This document shows positions 36,819-47,700 of a stretch of 64,000 nucleotides of DNA, piece by piece. Numbering within the stretch: the first letter of the stretch is position 1; each line of letters starts with the position of its first letter. Location: NCBI GenBank assembly GCA_948470475.1, contig OX419335.1:40715025-40779024 (forward strand). Direction: 5' to 3'. The DNA is from Galaxea fascicularis. Its lineage: Eukaryota > Cnidaria > Anthozoa > Scleractinia > Euphylliidae. Under the pieces are notes generated by a model. It saw only the letters and a list, made by a program, of their open reading frames with translations, was not told the DNA's origin and did no database searches. Both the position numbers and the translations under genes were made by a program.

Positions 36819-38963
36819 TTATTCCAAGGATTGCTCATTGACACACAGTTTCGCTCTCTTGGGTGACGATTCCCCGTCTTGTCGTTTGAAATCGTCGCCT
36901 TCGTCTTGTTCGTAACTTTCTTCTGCGGCCACCTCATCTTCGAAGAGGCGAATCACGTCTGCTTGCTCCTTTTCCAAGACACCCAGACGTTGAAGGTACC
37001 CGTGAATGTTGTCAACCGATAACACAGTCTGGTCGCGACGTGCAAAAATTCTGAGCGACTGCAAGTATCCTTTGATCTTGACGTCGTATTCTGGCTCATC
37101 CTCGCCTGCGTCGTTTCTGGGGAAGCAAAAGATCCGCATCGTCTCGGCTTTCGACAGCTGCAAGGTGGGCTGCTGGAGTTCTGCCGTCAGACGAGATTTC
37201 TTTTCACCATCTGCCGCTTTTTCAAACGCTCCAAGAGAAACCACGGCCGAGACCACGGATCTCTGTAAGGGACCCTTGGACCTTTCGTTGCGTAAATCGA
37301 AGAGTTCTTTCACCTTATTTTCTGGCAAGATGTTAGCGTAGTTGTTCGTGCAAAAGGCGCTGTCATCCGCGGTGAAGACCAGACTATTAGACTCTATTAC
37401 GGGAAAGAACATATAGCGACTCTGTGTGTTCTCTTCCAGGACTTTCTTGATGTGACCCATTTTGGTTCGAGTGCGTTCGTCAGTGTTTTCGATGTCCAGT
37501 GCTCGTTCCACTTTGTACATGGCGGGAGCGAGGGTCGTAACGTTTCTCGAAAAGAGACTCAACGTCGACATTTTCCAGCGTTCGCCTGACTTGATCGTTC
37601 CGTTATTCCACCACGAAGAACATGGAAACAGTGTCTCGACGAGTCGCTGGTAAACCATTATAGTGGCTTCTCCTGGAATCATCTCAGACGGTTCAAACTG
37701 GTTACTTTGGGGATTCGTCAGCTGATGAAAGATGATTGAGATCAAAGTGAGAAGCGTGACCAGTTCGCTCTTGATCATTTCGAGGGCGAGGACGAAAGGA
37801 AAGACCGTTCGATGATCCAGTGTCGTCTTCATAAAGAGCAGAAACCGGGCAACCTTCGACGTCGAGTCTTTACCGCCTCTGGTAAACGTCAGGTTCGAGT
37901 GACCAGTGGGAAAGATTTTACGCTTTTCGAAGGGAGTTATACCGGCCTTTGTCATCCTTTCAATGTGGTATTCTTGATTATCTCGCAAGATTTCTTCTCG
38001 TTCTGTCAACTCGTTTTCACTCTGCAGAAAGTATGTGCCTCCCACGCTCATGAACGATTGGCAGGTAAATCCTACTCTCCGCAAAAACTTGACATCAGAA
38101 CTTTTGCGGAATTTAGACGGACGGCATATGAATTCCGTGGTGCGCATGTTACTCTCTTTAAACAATTTGCCAAACCCATAGTCGAAACTCGTCGTTATCA
38201 CTGAACCGTTGTTTTTGTGCTGAAACTTGGGAGATCGAATCTTCTTGATAAAGAGGGGACTCATCGAGATGTCGTCGGTTCCATTGAGGTGATTGCCATC
38301 TGCGTGGAGTAGATATCCAAGCGTTTTATTCGTCACGTTTTCAAAACGTTCGTTGGTGCTCAGTTCGTAATAACCGATTTTTTGGCGAATCGTTCCTATC
38401 ATCATGTCGCTCATCATGATCTCCTTGACGACTCCTTTAAGATCAGTGCCCCCGATGTCTTTAGCCAATTGTGCTTTGGCAATTTTGACGCCGCTCTGTC
38501 TCGAGTAAGCGTCATAATAATCAGTAACGTCGTACTTGTATTGAGTTTTAGTGCCATCGGTGGGCAGCATGATCACATCTTGAAAGTAATTGGGAGGGAG
38601 TCCCGATCCCGTCTCAGCCAATCCCTCACCAAGATCCCAGAGAAGATCTTTTGCCAGCTGTCGGGCTCTTTTGTCGGCAAAGTGTTTCCCGCCTTCGTTC
38701 TTATCGGTCAGCACGTAATCGATGTTGTCGGACCCCTCGATGACCGCAATGGGATTTCCTGGATGATTGCGAATCATCGGCGGTGTCATCTCACTCTTGG
38801 GCGTCTTTCCGTCAGTGTCGCTCCACTTGTCCAAGCTCCTTACAAAGGAGTGATCGCGAGATATCGTTTGTCCTGGAAGATACGGTTTGACTCCGACCGC
38901 CAACGGACGGTTTACATCAAAATACCGGCTCCGGTAACACACTTCGGGAAATGCTGTCGCCAT
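36819..38963 (-). CDS. hypothetical structural-type protein, 714 aa
   Basis: ATG frame. Long globular protein without membrane segments or coiled coil. The C-terminal 40 residues are acidic, with a basic SPKRAKL patch that could be a nuclear signal. The composition (Asn, Thr, Phe, Tyr) is that of a capsid or core protein, but I cannot name it. Divergent from the 39067 gene across a 103-bp spacer. Confidence 0.75.
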   Translation of the reverse strand: MATAFPEVCYRSRYFDVNRPLAVGVKPYLPGQTISRDHSFVRSLDKWSDTDGKTPKSEMTPPMIRNHPGNPIAVIEGSDNIDYVLTDKNEGGKHFADKRARQLAKDLLWDLGEGLAETGSGLPPNYFQDVIMLPTDGTKTQYKYDVTDYYDAYSRQSGVKIAKAQLAKDIGGTDLKGVVKEIMMSDMMIGTIRQKIGYYELSTNERFENVTNKTLGYLLHADGNHLNGTDDISMSPLFIKKIRSPKFQHKNNGSVITTSFDYGFGKLFKESNMRTTEFICRPSKFRKSSDVKFLRRVGFTCQSFMSVGGTYFLQSENELTEREEILRDNQEYHIERMTKAGITPFEKRKIFPTGHSNLTFTRGGKDSTSKVARFLLFMKTTLDHRTVFPFVLALEMIKSELVTLLTLISIIFHQLTNPQSNQFEPSEMIPGEATIMVYQRLVETLFPCSSWWNNGTIKSGERWKMSTLSLFSRNVTTLAPAMYKVERALDIENTDERTRTKMGHIKKVLEENTQSRYMFFPVIESNSLVFTADDSAFCTNNYANILPENKVKELFDLRNERSKGPLQRSVVSAVVSLGAFEKAADGEKKSRLTAELQQPTLQLSKAETMRIFCFPRNDAGEDEPEYDVKIKGYLQSLRIFARRDQTVLSVDNIHGYLQRLGVLEKEQADVIRLFEDEVAAEESYEQDEGDDFKRQDGESSPKRAKLCVNEQSLE

Positions 38964-39066
38964 TTTTTTGTGTGTCGGTCGTCCTTTACGGATAATACTA
39001 ACGTCACCGGCGCATAAGCTTTATGATCGCGTCTGCGTTACAGATAATACCACTTTTTAACAACAC

Positions 39067-41586
39067 ATGGCTAACCATTGGAATAAACGCCACGTCGGGT
39101 GTCCGTGCTCCCGTTACACGGATTTCAGCATCGCTCGAGGCAAGGAATTAGTGGCGAAAATCGAACATGCGATCAAAGAGGCCTTGCCAGAAAACTCGTA
39201 TCTCCCGAACGTGGTGTGGGTGAACGAAGCCGACCCCGAAGGATCTCTTGCTTGCCGAGCGTCACCCGAAAATGACGTTATCCAGATGGCCAAAGGGTCG
39301 TGCGTCTCCTGGGCCACAACTCTGGTGGCTTGCGTGCACGCGATATCGCACGTGTTGTGCGAGGAGATACAAGGATGTGTCGATGAAAATGAGGATCCCA
39401 ACCCAGAAGAGAAGGATCCGCGACACTGCTTCAAGTGGCGAGGAACCGTGAACTGGATCCGAGAAGTTCTCGTCACCAACAAAGACTTTCTGGAAGAGGG
39501 GCATTCTCAGTGTATCAAGGCATGCATCTCAGAACTACGAAAAGTACCCTCCATCGCAGAAAGCACGATGTCCGCACCTGCATTTTTACAGCAAGCACGA
39601 TCAGTCATCAGACGCTTTGATTTTGGACTGACATACACCACCGAGGATGCCATCAAACAGAGGCGCCAAGAGGTGTATCGAGGCACGACGCGATGGAGAT
39701 TTCAAGACGAATTCGATACCGTCGAGGCCGCCATGAAACAGGATGGCCGCGTGGGTCGGGGGTCAGTGGTAGAATTGGCGTTGGAGCTCAAACGCGACCA
39801 CGATCCGCTTTGTAGATGCTGTTGCCACCACCAATACGACCTAAAACAGGCGCAATCTCTGGTAGAAAACCTCGAAGATGTGTTACGACTGTATCTGGCT
39901 GTGAGTTACGAAGATACGCCTGTCTTCAAATGCACCCTGAGTTCACAAAAATACAAGAGTCGCGTGAGCAAGAAAGACGAGGTTTTTATCAACTTGAACC
40001 GCTTGGAGACGTATGCCGATGCACTCCGGGTGATTATTCGCGAATGGGCGCGTCGTTACGTCGTTTCACACTTCAACGTCGGCCCAGACGTCAGGTCCCA
40101 TAATCATTATCCACTGGCGGTTGCCGGATTTTCCTCCTTGCTGATCGGTGCATTTGATTGCCATCGTTTTCTGAACAACTGGTTTCCAGAAAAGAGTTGC
40201 CTGTGCCTGGCACTCACACCAGCCCCCTTGTGGGTCGACGGCCTCGTGCCGCTGTATAGACTTAGGCGCGAGGGTGCTTTAAAGATCTTGGCCGATGGCA
40301 CTTTCGATGACCTGACACCGCTCGATCTGGATGCTTCTCGTGAGAGAGTTCTAGCTTTAAGAGAGCGTGCCATGCATCCAGAGATAGAGGGAACGACGTC
40401 GTTCGAGGACGCCACAGACTACTTGGCAACTCGTTTCTGTGCTGCTGCGATGGAGGGGCTTCTAGTTAGCGTTCCCACGGTATTCACGTTTTATTTGGAG
40501 TGTCCCGTTTTTGAATTCGCGACTAATTTACTTGTTGCCGCAAAAACATCGGTGGCCGAATTGACGGCCGCAGCCATTTCAGAGGTCGAGCGGCAATGCG
40601 AAGTACCCCATGTACTCGGCGACCACTACGAAGTGTTTTTCAACGGCGAGCTTCTCGACGATTCCGAAAAGGCCACAGAGGTGGCAAAGGTGGGTCGCAC
40701 GATTCGAGTGGAGCCGGTCAAGTATCGAGTACGTCCGTTAAAGGGATGGACGTCGGACGCTTACGAGGAAGTGGAGGTCTTCCACACCATCACAGCTGCA
40801 AAACTACTCGAAAAGTTAAAGGTGACAACTCCCGAACACGCCAGAATCGTCGTGGGGCGGCGTCGCCTATCTTACGGAGATGGCATGCTTGACCTTACAA
40901 AGGAGCTGAGAGTGTTTTTGAATGGTGTCGTGACGATAAGTGCCGAGATCAGCATCGGTTCCCACCGAGTTTGCGATTACATTTTCATCGACAGAGACGA
41001 CATGTCAGGAAAGTTAAAACCGCATCTCGAACGTTGGCAGCGAATCTATGGTTTCGGGGGTGATATTGACTGCGAGGGCTCCCGGCTAACTTCTGAAGTC
41101 ACGGTCAAGGACAAGGTGGACGATGTTCTGAGAGAGTATAGCGTCGATACCCCGCTGCGAGTATTTAATTTGGAACCGATGAACGAAGACAGCGTTCCAA
41201 CCTACGCGATCAGCGTCAATGATTCTACCCGAAATCACCTAGGGGAACTGAGGGTGAAAGCGCACAACACGCTCGCCAAGGGTTTCTGTAAACTTTGTAA
41301 GTCCTTAAAGATCCCGTCGCAGTCTGCAGGGTTGACGACGGCAGACGGACGGGTCGTGGAAATCCAGTCCACAATTTTCGAAGTCTTTCTCGACGACGAG
41401 CCCCTCGAGTTGATTTTGATTCGCAAGGAAACAAAGAAACGTCCAGCGAGGAAGCGACTCCACTCTTCTAATGCTAGCGATCATGGCCCAGCGAGTAGAC
41501 GCCGCGTTGGAAAATTCGCACATCCTCGACCAAGCGTCGGATACGTCATCATTTCTTCAGACTCCGAATCTGAACCAGAGGAATGA
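39067..41586 (+). CDS. large protein with ubiquitin-like repeats and C-terminal SUMO-interacting motif, 839 aa
   Basis: ATG start. The N-terminal half is helical with Cys/His clusters (CRCCCHHQYD near residue 250) that may bind zinc. The C-terminal half appears to hold four beta-grasp, ubiquitin-like units, at about 482-550, 552-620, 625-705 and 711-793. The first is best, with a helix SVAELTAAAISEVERQ and then YEVFFNGELLDD, which mirrors the ubiquitin strand-helix-strand pattern. The last residues, from Y826, read YVIISSDSESEPEE, a textbook SUMO-interacting motif next to acidic/Ser residues. A basic KRPARKR patch precedes it. Role inferred: scaffold or antagonist in the host ubiquitin/SUMO system. 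Confidence 0.7.
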   Translation: MANHWNKRHVGCPCSRYTDFSIARGKELVAKIEHAIKEALPENSYLPNVVWVNEADPEGSLACRASPENDVIQMAKGSCVSWATTLVACVHAISHVLCEEIQGCVDENEDPNPEEKDPRHCFKWRGTVNWIREVLVTNKDFLEEGHSQCIKACISELRKVPSIAESTMSAPAFLQQARSVIRRFDFGLTYTTEDAIKQRRQEVYRGTTRWRFQDEFDTVEAAMKQDGRVGRGSVVELALELKRDHDPLCRCCCHHQYDLKQAQSLVENLEDVLRLYLAVSYEDTPVFKCTLSSQKYKSRVSKKDEVFINLNRLETYADALRVIIREWARRYVVSHFNVGPDVRSHNHYPLAVAGFSSLLIGAFDCHRFLNNWFPEKSCLCLALTPAPLWVDGLVPLYRLRREGALKILADGTFDDLTPLDLDASRERVLALRERAMHPEIEGTTSFEDATDYLATRFCAAAMEGLLVSVPTVFTFYLECPVFEFATNLLVAAKTSVAELTAAAISEVERQCEVPHVLGDHYEVFFNGELLDDSEKATEVAKVGRTIRVEPVKYRVRPLKGWTSDAYEEVEVFHTITAAKLLEKLKVTTPEHARIVVGRRRLSYGDGMLDLTKELRVFLNGVVTISAEISIGSHRVCDYIFIDRDDMSGKLKPHLERWQRIYGFGGDIDCEGSRLTSEVTVKDKVDDVLREYSVDTPLRVFNLEPMNEDSVPTYAISVNDSTRNHLGELRVKAHNTLAKGFCKLCKSLKIPSQSAGLTTADGRVVEIQSTIFEVFLDDEPLELILIRKETKKRPARKRLHSSNASDHGPASRRRVGKFAHPRPSVGYVIISSDSESEPEE

Positions 41587-41827
41587 AAAGGAAGAGAGAG
41601 AGTCTCGTCCCGAAAGCGAAATTCGATTGGCACCGGCAGAGTACGTTTCCCTCTTTGAAGAAGTAGACTTGGAGACTTTTAAGGAGTATCGAGATGCCCG
41701 TCTAGATCCATACAAGGCCGTGCTGACTGGAATTAATTTCTTACTCGTGGATGTGTCGGACTATGTCAAAGGTGTGCATACGCGCGAACATCCTCCATAC
41801 CGACAAGTGCTGCCACGTTTGATGTGA
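41483..41827 (+). CDS. hypothetical protein, 114 aa
   Basis: Starts inside the 3' end of the previous gene in another frame (104-bp overlap). An ATG at 41471 would add four residues. After a polar, acidic N-terminal third, the part beyond 41586 has good hydrophobic patterning (AEYVSLFEEVDLETF, INFLLVDVSDYV). No family recognised. AATAAA at 41953-41958. Confidence 0.55.
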   Translation: MAQRVDAALENSHILDQASDTSSFLQTPNLNQRNEKEERESRPESEIRLAPAEYVSLFEEVDLETFKEYRDARLDPYKAVLTGINFLLVDVSDYVKGVHTREHPPYRQVLPRLM

Positions 41828-42166
41828 TGCCATGGAAAGACAACGTTTAATCACAAGACAAAGAGAGAGAGAAAGAGAGTCGTATCGTTACGATTGACAT
41901 AAACCACCGCACCAGTGTCGTGTCTGACAGACTTGTCGCGAAAAAAATGCATAATAAAAAAAAACGATGCCGACAATGCTCGATTCCCTCGTTTTGCTAT
42001 GACGTACCAAGTTATCTAGTACGTACTTGCTGACGCCACGGGGAGCGAAAACTAGATGACGCACGTGCATCTTCTACGTATCGCTATCGTGGTACGGTCG
42101 CGTCAGCCTTCAGTTTAGAATGGAAACACCAAAACAAAAGACCAGAGGAGACGCGATTCTAAAAAA
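41828..42166. other. intergenic spacer, 339 bp
   Basis: Contains a GA-rich stretch (about 41861-41881) and the AATAAA at 41953 for the preceding plus-strand genes. The rest would be the promoter region of the 42167 gene; I see no clear TATA box. A 60-residue minus-strand frame here is not convincing. Confidence 0.5.
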
Positions 42167-43192
42167 ATGGAGTCGAAAGATGAGGTACGGTGGATGTTTT
42201 TGGATGCTGTGTCCAGAATGATGTTAGACAGAGTGCCCAATCCTTTGCTCCCTCAAACTAGGCGAAAGAAGTATGCATTTCTCTTGAGCAAGGGATGGTC
42301 AGATTGCAAACCCCAAATTTTTTGTGAATCTGTCGATGTCATTCTGGAGTGGACGGAGTTTGTAGGAAAAACTGTGGCAGGAAACAAGCACGCACTGACG
42401 AAGTTTCATTCCCCTCTTTTAACGAGAATGGCTTTTCCGTCTTGGAACGATTTAGATGATGCGAGTCTTTGGGCGACGTTAAAACAATCGATTCGATCGC
42501 TTGGCGCAAGAGGGTGGAAAGAATGTAAGGATAAAATCGCCAAGGCTGTCTGTGATGATGCTTACGAAAAAGGCGACATATTGTATCCGTTTCCCAGCTT
42601 CTTGGATCGCGTGAGTGAAGAGCTCGAAAAAGCATGTCTACGGGATACAGCAATCATCAACGAATTGTGTAGTCTCTGTATGCATGCAAGAACGAGCGCA
42701 CAATACAAAGATGCCAGCATTGAGCGTTGCAGAAACGTGATCAAAATTAACCAGTACCTGAGTATCATGGCCCTGTTTTTGTTTGTCTGCGAGACGAAGC
42801 GTGAAGGCAGGTGGGAAGGACTCGATTTGGTAAGCAATTTCTTTGAGAAAAATGCATGCGATTGGAATGCCCTCAGACGCTATAGTTACGTCCTGGACAT
42901 AGATTCTGTCACGTCCCGTAGAATCACTTGGGAAATGGACGAGAAGCCCAGCGAGATGGTGTATGTAATGGATGACAGTGTATTACTAGAGTGTAGTACT
43001 GACAAGGGACAAGAGGAGGGTGAACAGGAGTGGTGGTTATGGGTGGAGAATGCGGTCAAAGACTCTCGCCTAAAAAACGTCAGTTATTCTGAAATCGACA
43101 AAAACGAACTGCACAGACTTTTAAGCCGAGTCGACGGACAAAAAACCAAAACTCGTTCGATCGTGTCCATCCTGGACACTTGGGATTCTTGA
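42167..43192 (+). CDS. hypothetical protein, 341 aa
   Basis: ATG start in an A-rich context. Helix-rich soluble protein with many Cys and Trp. Acidic patch near residue 285 (GQEEGEQEWW). Ends SILDTWDS. Family not recognised. Its last codons and 3' flank are part of a tandem duplication, so a second copy of the C-terminal sequence (SILDTRYS) occurs just downstream. Confidence 0.7.
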   Translation: MESKDEVRWMFLDAVSRMMLDRVPNPLLPQTRRKKYAFLLSKGWSDCKPQIFCESVDVILEWTEFVGKTVAGNKHALTKFHSPLLTRMAFPSWNDLDDASLWATLKQSIRSLGARGWKECKDKIAKAVCDDAYEKGDILYPFPSFLDRVSEELEKACLRDTAIINELCSLCMHARTSAQYKDASIERCRNVIKINQYLSIMALFLFVCETKREGRWEGLDLVSNFFEKNACDWNALRRYSYVLDIDSVTSRRITWEMDEKPSEMVYVMDDSVLLECSTDKGQEEGEQEWWLWVENAVKDSRLKNVSYSEIDKNELHRLLSRVDGQKTKTRSIVSILDTWDS

Positions 43193-43451
43193 ACATCAGT
43201 TAGAAAGAAAACGACCAGATCAAAATGTCAATCCCTATTCTTGTTGTAGTTATTTTGCATGAAGTGGACAATACATGTCATAGGAAAGGTTTTATAAACG
43301 AAAATGTGTCCATCTTAGACACTCGGTATTCTTGAGTATCATCAGTTAGAAAGAAAACGACCAGATAAAAATGTCAGTCCCTATTCTTGTTGTAGTTATT
43401 TTGCTTGAAGTGTACAATACATGTCAGAGAAAAGGTTTTATAAATAAAAAT
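43163..43451 (+). repeat. tandem duplication, two copies of about 145 bp
   Basis: Copy 1 is 43163-43305 and copy 2 is 43306-43451 (offset 143 bp at the left end, 146 bp after a 3-bp ATC insertion). Each holds the last codons of the 42167 gene, its stop, a spacer and a short ATG frame with a hydrophobic start (PILVVVIL). Only copy 2 has an intact AATAAA (near 43443); copy 1 reads ATAAACG there. Scattered substitutions show that the event is not recent. Confidence 0.85.
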
Positions 43452-43637
43452 GTGTGCTTTGACAATTGCCAGCTAAATCAGATATTGCTACTGGATTTGA
43501 AAAAATACATATCAATGTATATACATATATATATATATATATATTATGTATATCTGGGTGGATTCGTGAATACCTGGATTCTTACTGTGGGTAGTATGAA
43601 AAATCATTGTACGGAGTACAGATGTGCACGTGAATAA
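43371..43637 (+). CDS. possible small secreted protein, 88 aa
   Basis: ATG frame in copy 2 of the duplication. The N-terminus (SVPILVVVILLEVYNTC) looks like a signal peptide or anchor. The middle is encoded by AT microsatellite (Tyr/Ile run). The stop is directly followed by AATAAA. Copy 1 has the matching frame 43225-43335 (36 aa). Support is weak. Confidence 0.25.
   Translation: MSVPILVVVILLEVYNTCQRKGFINKNVCFDNCQLNQILLLDLKKYISMYIHIYIYIYYVYLGGFVNTWILTVGSMKNHCTEYRCARE
43516..43553. repeat. short AT microsatellite
   Basis: A run of alternating A/T of about 38 bp in the 646-bp spacer between the 42167 gene and the 43839 gene. The rest of the spacer after the duplication shows no other convincing gene. 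Minus-strand AATAAA near 43656. Confidence 0.75.
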
Positions 43638-43838
43638 AAATATATAGCTTTTTTTATTGAAGCATTGATATATGTTTTTTTCTGCAATTACACAAATCGA
43701 GGAGATATGAGATTCTGGCTGGATTGGAAATGTAGACACGTTTTCCAGTGCGATGGCCACAGTCCAAGATGCAATGTCCTATTTTTGGCTTCTTCATCTC
43801 TGTTTTTTTTTTTTTGAGGCTCGTTTGTATGGCTGCAT

Positions 43839-44723
43839 TCAGAGAGGAAAACTCGTATTTCCTCCCCCATCTCCCAATGCGTAGCCCCCCGAGTTGACTG
43901 TGTCGGGGTATTCTGCCGTTTTCGGTAACGTGAGTGGAGTGTTGGCATCGTTAGACCCATGCATCATACCGGGAGGCTGGCGGCTTCGTAGGTCGGGTCT
44001 TGTGACCGGAACGCGGCGATCTCCTGGCACACTTACCAGAGGTACGGAAGCTGGAGATCGAGGATAACGAAATGCTCGACGACGTGTGGGCTGTTGGACG
44101 TGTTTTGATATCTGGAAAATATTCAGTAGAAAATGGAGGGCTCTAAAGGCGACCACTAAGGCGATGACAGTCGTGAGTAGATCCACGTCGAAAGCCTTGC
44201 AAAAGCCTTGGCCAATGTGAGCATTGTTCAAGTGACAGTGAACTATGGCATAGACAAATAAAAACTCAAAGCCGGCAAAAACGAAAGGTGTCGCGTGCAA
44301 GACCAGACGCCATGCTCGATGCATTTCGTCGAATTCCAGTAGTCTTGAATCTCCTCCTTCTGTGGAAAAGGAAAAACAGGCCCAGATGAAACTGATGAAA
44401 AAAATAAACAAGTTGACGGCGATAAGGACAAAGGTCGGTATGAAGGTCTTGTCGATGCTTGAAATGTGGTCCCAGTTGCGGCCGTTTTCGTTAAGCTTGT
44501 TCAAGAGCATGATGAGTTGGATGTAGACGAGCGTCATCCCAAAAAACTTTACGAAATTGTTCGTCCCCATATCGTGGGCAATGCGACGTCTACGAATTGG
44601 CCACACATGCGCTATGAGGTCGCTGAGGGCGTTTGACACGCTCATGTTTTTTGCCAGCTCTTGGTCAAATTGTTCCGCCGTTCCAAGGGGGTCATCCTCC
44701 AAGAGGCGCGTCGTGGATGCCAT
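43839..44723 (-). CDS. four-pass membrane protein, 294 aa
   Basis: ATG start. The N-terminal 55 residues are polar. Then come hydrophobic segments at about 58-75, 94-117, 146-163 and 183-205, and a long Arg/Pro-rich tail facing one side (RRRAFRYPRSPASVP). The tail with many Arg and Pro is typical of cytoplasmic tails that recruit partners. A TATA-like TATTAAAAGG lies about 40 bp upstream. Function unknown. It directly follows the capsid gene. Confidence 0.7.
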   Translation of the reverse strand: MASTTRLLEDDPLGTAEQFDQELAKNMSVSNALSDLIAHVWPIRRRRIAHDMGTNNFVKFFGMTLVYIQLIMLLNKLNENGRNWDHISSIDKTFIPTFVLIAVNLFIFFISFIWACFSFSTEGGDSRLLEFDEMHRAWRLVLHATPFVFAGFEFLFVYAIVHCHLNNAHIGQGFCKAFDVDLLTTVIALVVAFRALHFLLNIFQISKHVQQPTRRRAFRYPRSPASVPLVSVPGDRRVPVTRPDLRSRQPPGMMHGSNDANTPLTLPKTAEYPDTVNSGGYALGDGGGNTSFPL

Positions 44724-44756
44724 GGTATCCGTCGTTTCGATGTCTTGCCTGCCCTT

Positions 44757-47700
44757 TTAATAGGCAAATCCGTTGGGTTTTGGGACGTCGCTGATTAGCC
44801 GATTTCGTCCCTGTTGGTCGAGTGGGTTGATCAACTGATTCAATGTTCGGTGTTGCGTTTCCAGAGTTTGGGTCCAGTTGAGAGAACTGTTGCTGTTCTC
44901 GCCCAAAATGCTGCGACTCTTCTGTCCATACTCGTGTCCCTTGAGTCCAGGGTGATAGAATCGCTCAAACATACACATCTGATCGTCGGGCGAGATGTCG
45001 AGGTGATTGTCCGAGGTTCCGGGTCCCAACTGGGCATCTGGTTTCATGCCCTCTTTGCGCGCGATATCGAGTCTTGCTAATCGCTGTCTAAGCCCAGCGC
45101 AACCAGAAAGAGACCTACGTTTGGTCGACCAGGGAGGCAACTCCACTTGTCCGGATGTTGCTGCTCTGAGACGACGGTTCAAGACCAAGATCTCTGATGG
45201 TGCATTGCTTCGGGTCATGGGGTTGTAGCTGTAGGCTCCTTCCATGACGTGCAAGGGATCGGGTCGATTGCATCGCGTCCTTTCTTGAAGAAAGCTCGCC
45301 CCATAGACACCATCTATGGGAAAAAAGGGAACCCCAAATTCGTTGTATTCAAAACAGCTCGGCACTGGCACCGCAAATGCATCCTCGTCAAAGACAGCAG
45401 ATGACAATTTCGTCTTTCTATCCAAGCACCCTTGTATGTTGGCCATGCGCGACCCCATGCCTGAAATGCAACCCCCACAGAAGTAATGCGGTAACTGGAT
45501 GGTCGTGGTACTTTTACTGGGGAGGACGGGAGCCGTCTGCATGAAAGCGCTCAGGGATACACCGCCGTTGCTGGTACGTCTGTGTAATAACACGGGAGGC
45601 GTGCATGCGATGAATCCATTGTACATGTTCTCGGGATGGCCGCCACGAATGGCCACCAGGCGATGAGTTTCGAACGTTCCGGGTCGCACGATCTGGGCAG
45701 CAGTGTGCGTCATCACTCTAGGTGAAATGGCCTTTGCATTGGCTGGGGTATGCGGCCGCATACATGCCAGGGCAGCAATGACGCGTTCGGTGAATGAAAC
45801 ACCGTACATGCATCGTAGGTCTGCAAACTGGCGACTCACGTGACAGTGAAAAAAATTGTTCTTTCGCGACTCGCTGACATCGGGCGATGGCTTGCCACCG
45901 AGAAGAGGGTGGTGGCCCGTGACTTTTGTAAACTGAAACGCATCCATCGACTCTACATCGTATTCGTAAGTCGTGTAAAACCCCCCAGCAAAATACGGCT
46001 GCCTGTACGTCTCGCACCGCTTTTGCTCATCGTGTACTTGCAGCTGGAAAACGTACTCGTAGTTTTCTGGCGTATTTTCCACTGGGTACGCGTACATCTG
46101 CGTCGCGAGCAAATTCAGGACCGTTTCCACGAACATTCGCCTCGTAAACAGCTTAGCTCGAGGGACGTCGCGATCACACGAATCGGCCGTATCGGTCCCT
46201 CTCGGGACGTTAGCCACGGGCAACACGGTCGGAAGTTCGTGAAATATGTACGCGTGAACGTTTGTGTCGTTGACGGCAAAAGCTGTCATGGCATCTCGAC
46301 AAAAGGTGTCGATGGCCGAATGGATCTTTCGTAGCCGTTCCACTGTTTCTTGGAATTTGGATCCACTTAAAATGCTAGCAATGCCGTACGTGGTCTCTAG
46401 TAGCGTGTGCAACGCGGGAGTGAACAAGCCCAAGTTGGCCGCCTCGAGAATTGCAAACAAGACTCTAGGCATGTTCATCCACTTTGACACGCCATTGCCC
46501 AGAAACACGTCTCTGAGGATGTGAAACAAGCGGTCGTTTACTTCGAGTCGGCGCAGTTGTCTGAACAACACTCGTTCAAAATTGGGCTCCTCCGACAGCC
46601 ACGCAAAAACGTCACGCTCCCTGGTTTTGTCCTTGTTCTTGTTCTCTATTTCCACATTGTGGTCAAAGGGTATCCCGAGACATTCTTCCAGGAACGGTTG
46701 AAATGCGTTGGCAGCGTCCTTTTTCATGTCGTGCATGTCGGCGATGGCACTGCGTGCCGATTGCAAGTACCCCGTGGCCGTACAGAGGGGACGGTTTCCA
46801 TCTATCCCCGTGGCCCTAAATTTGCTCCTGGGATCAAGGCCAGCAAAGGTGCTTGTCTTTGAAAGGGTTCGACCAAACGAGCGATCCACGTACAAGGCGT
46901 GATTCGAAACACACAAATTAAATTCTCGATCACGAGGTGTTATCCCGGTGGGCGAGAACACGAGGCTGTCGTATGCATCTTGCCCTCTGAAACATTCTCT
47001 GAAGGCTGTCACGGCCGCTTCTCCCCCATCCAGAGTGAGCATGGCCTTGTCGTACTCGTGAGGATCGTACAATGCAGGATCGTTGAGGCCGCTGCGACAC
47101 AGGACGTCGCGATGCCATTGTATCTCGCCGTCTTCGCCCCCCTTGTCAAATGCCGTCATGCGTACCGTGTTGAAGTCGACCTCTCGGAATGTCGATACCT
47201 CGGGGATGTGTTTCAAAGCGTAGCCGATGGGTACTGCAAACATGCCGGTCACGCGGCTCACGAACGGAGAAGTATTCTCGCCGTTCTTGTCGGACGAATC
47301 GGGCATCTTTACGATGGGCAAGTTTTGACCATCCACCTGAATGAAAGGTAATTGCGATGCTTCTCGCTTCCCTATACCGGGAAAGGACTGTAGCGGCTTG
47401 AAGGTGTTATTTTTCGAATTGCCATCCTCCTCTAAGTAAAAGATGCGCTGCGTTTCGGGCAAGGTGATGGTGTCCTTGTTTTCGGTTGTCAAAAGTCCGG
47501 TCACCGTGGCAGTGGTGGCCAAGTAGATGGGACTTTCGTCGTCTTCGGGTGAAGTTTTCTTCAAACCTTTTATCAGATCGCGAATGGGATCTCTCATCGA
47601 GACGTTACGAAACTGTGAAGGACAGAACGTGGTCAACTGCTTCGTCAACACCTTGTGCACCCACCGCGATTTGTTAGGTTGCGCTTCCATCAGCGCGTTG

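Noticed and set aside
41888..42070. 60-residue minus-strand frame in the 41.8-42.2 kb spacer
   Set aside because: No supporting poly(A) signal or protein-like pattern.
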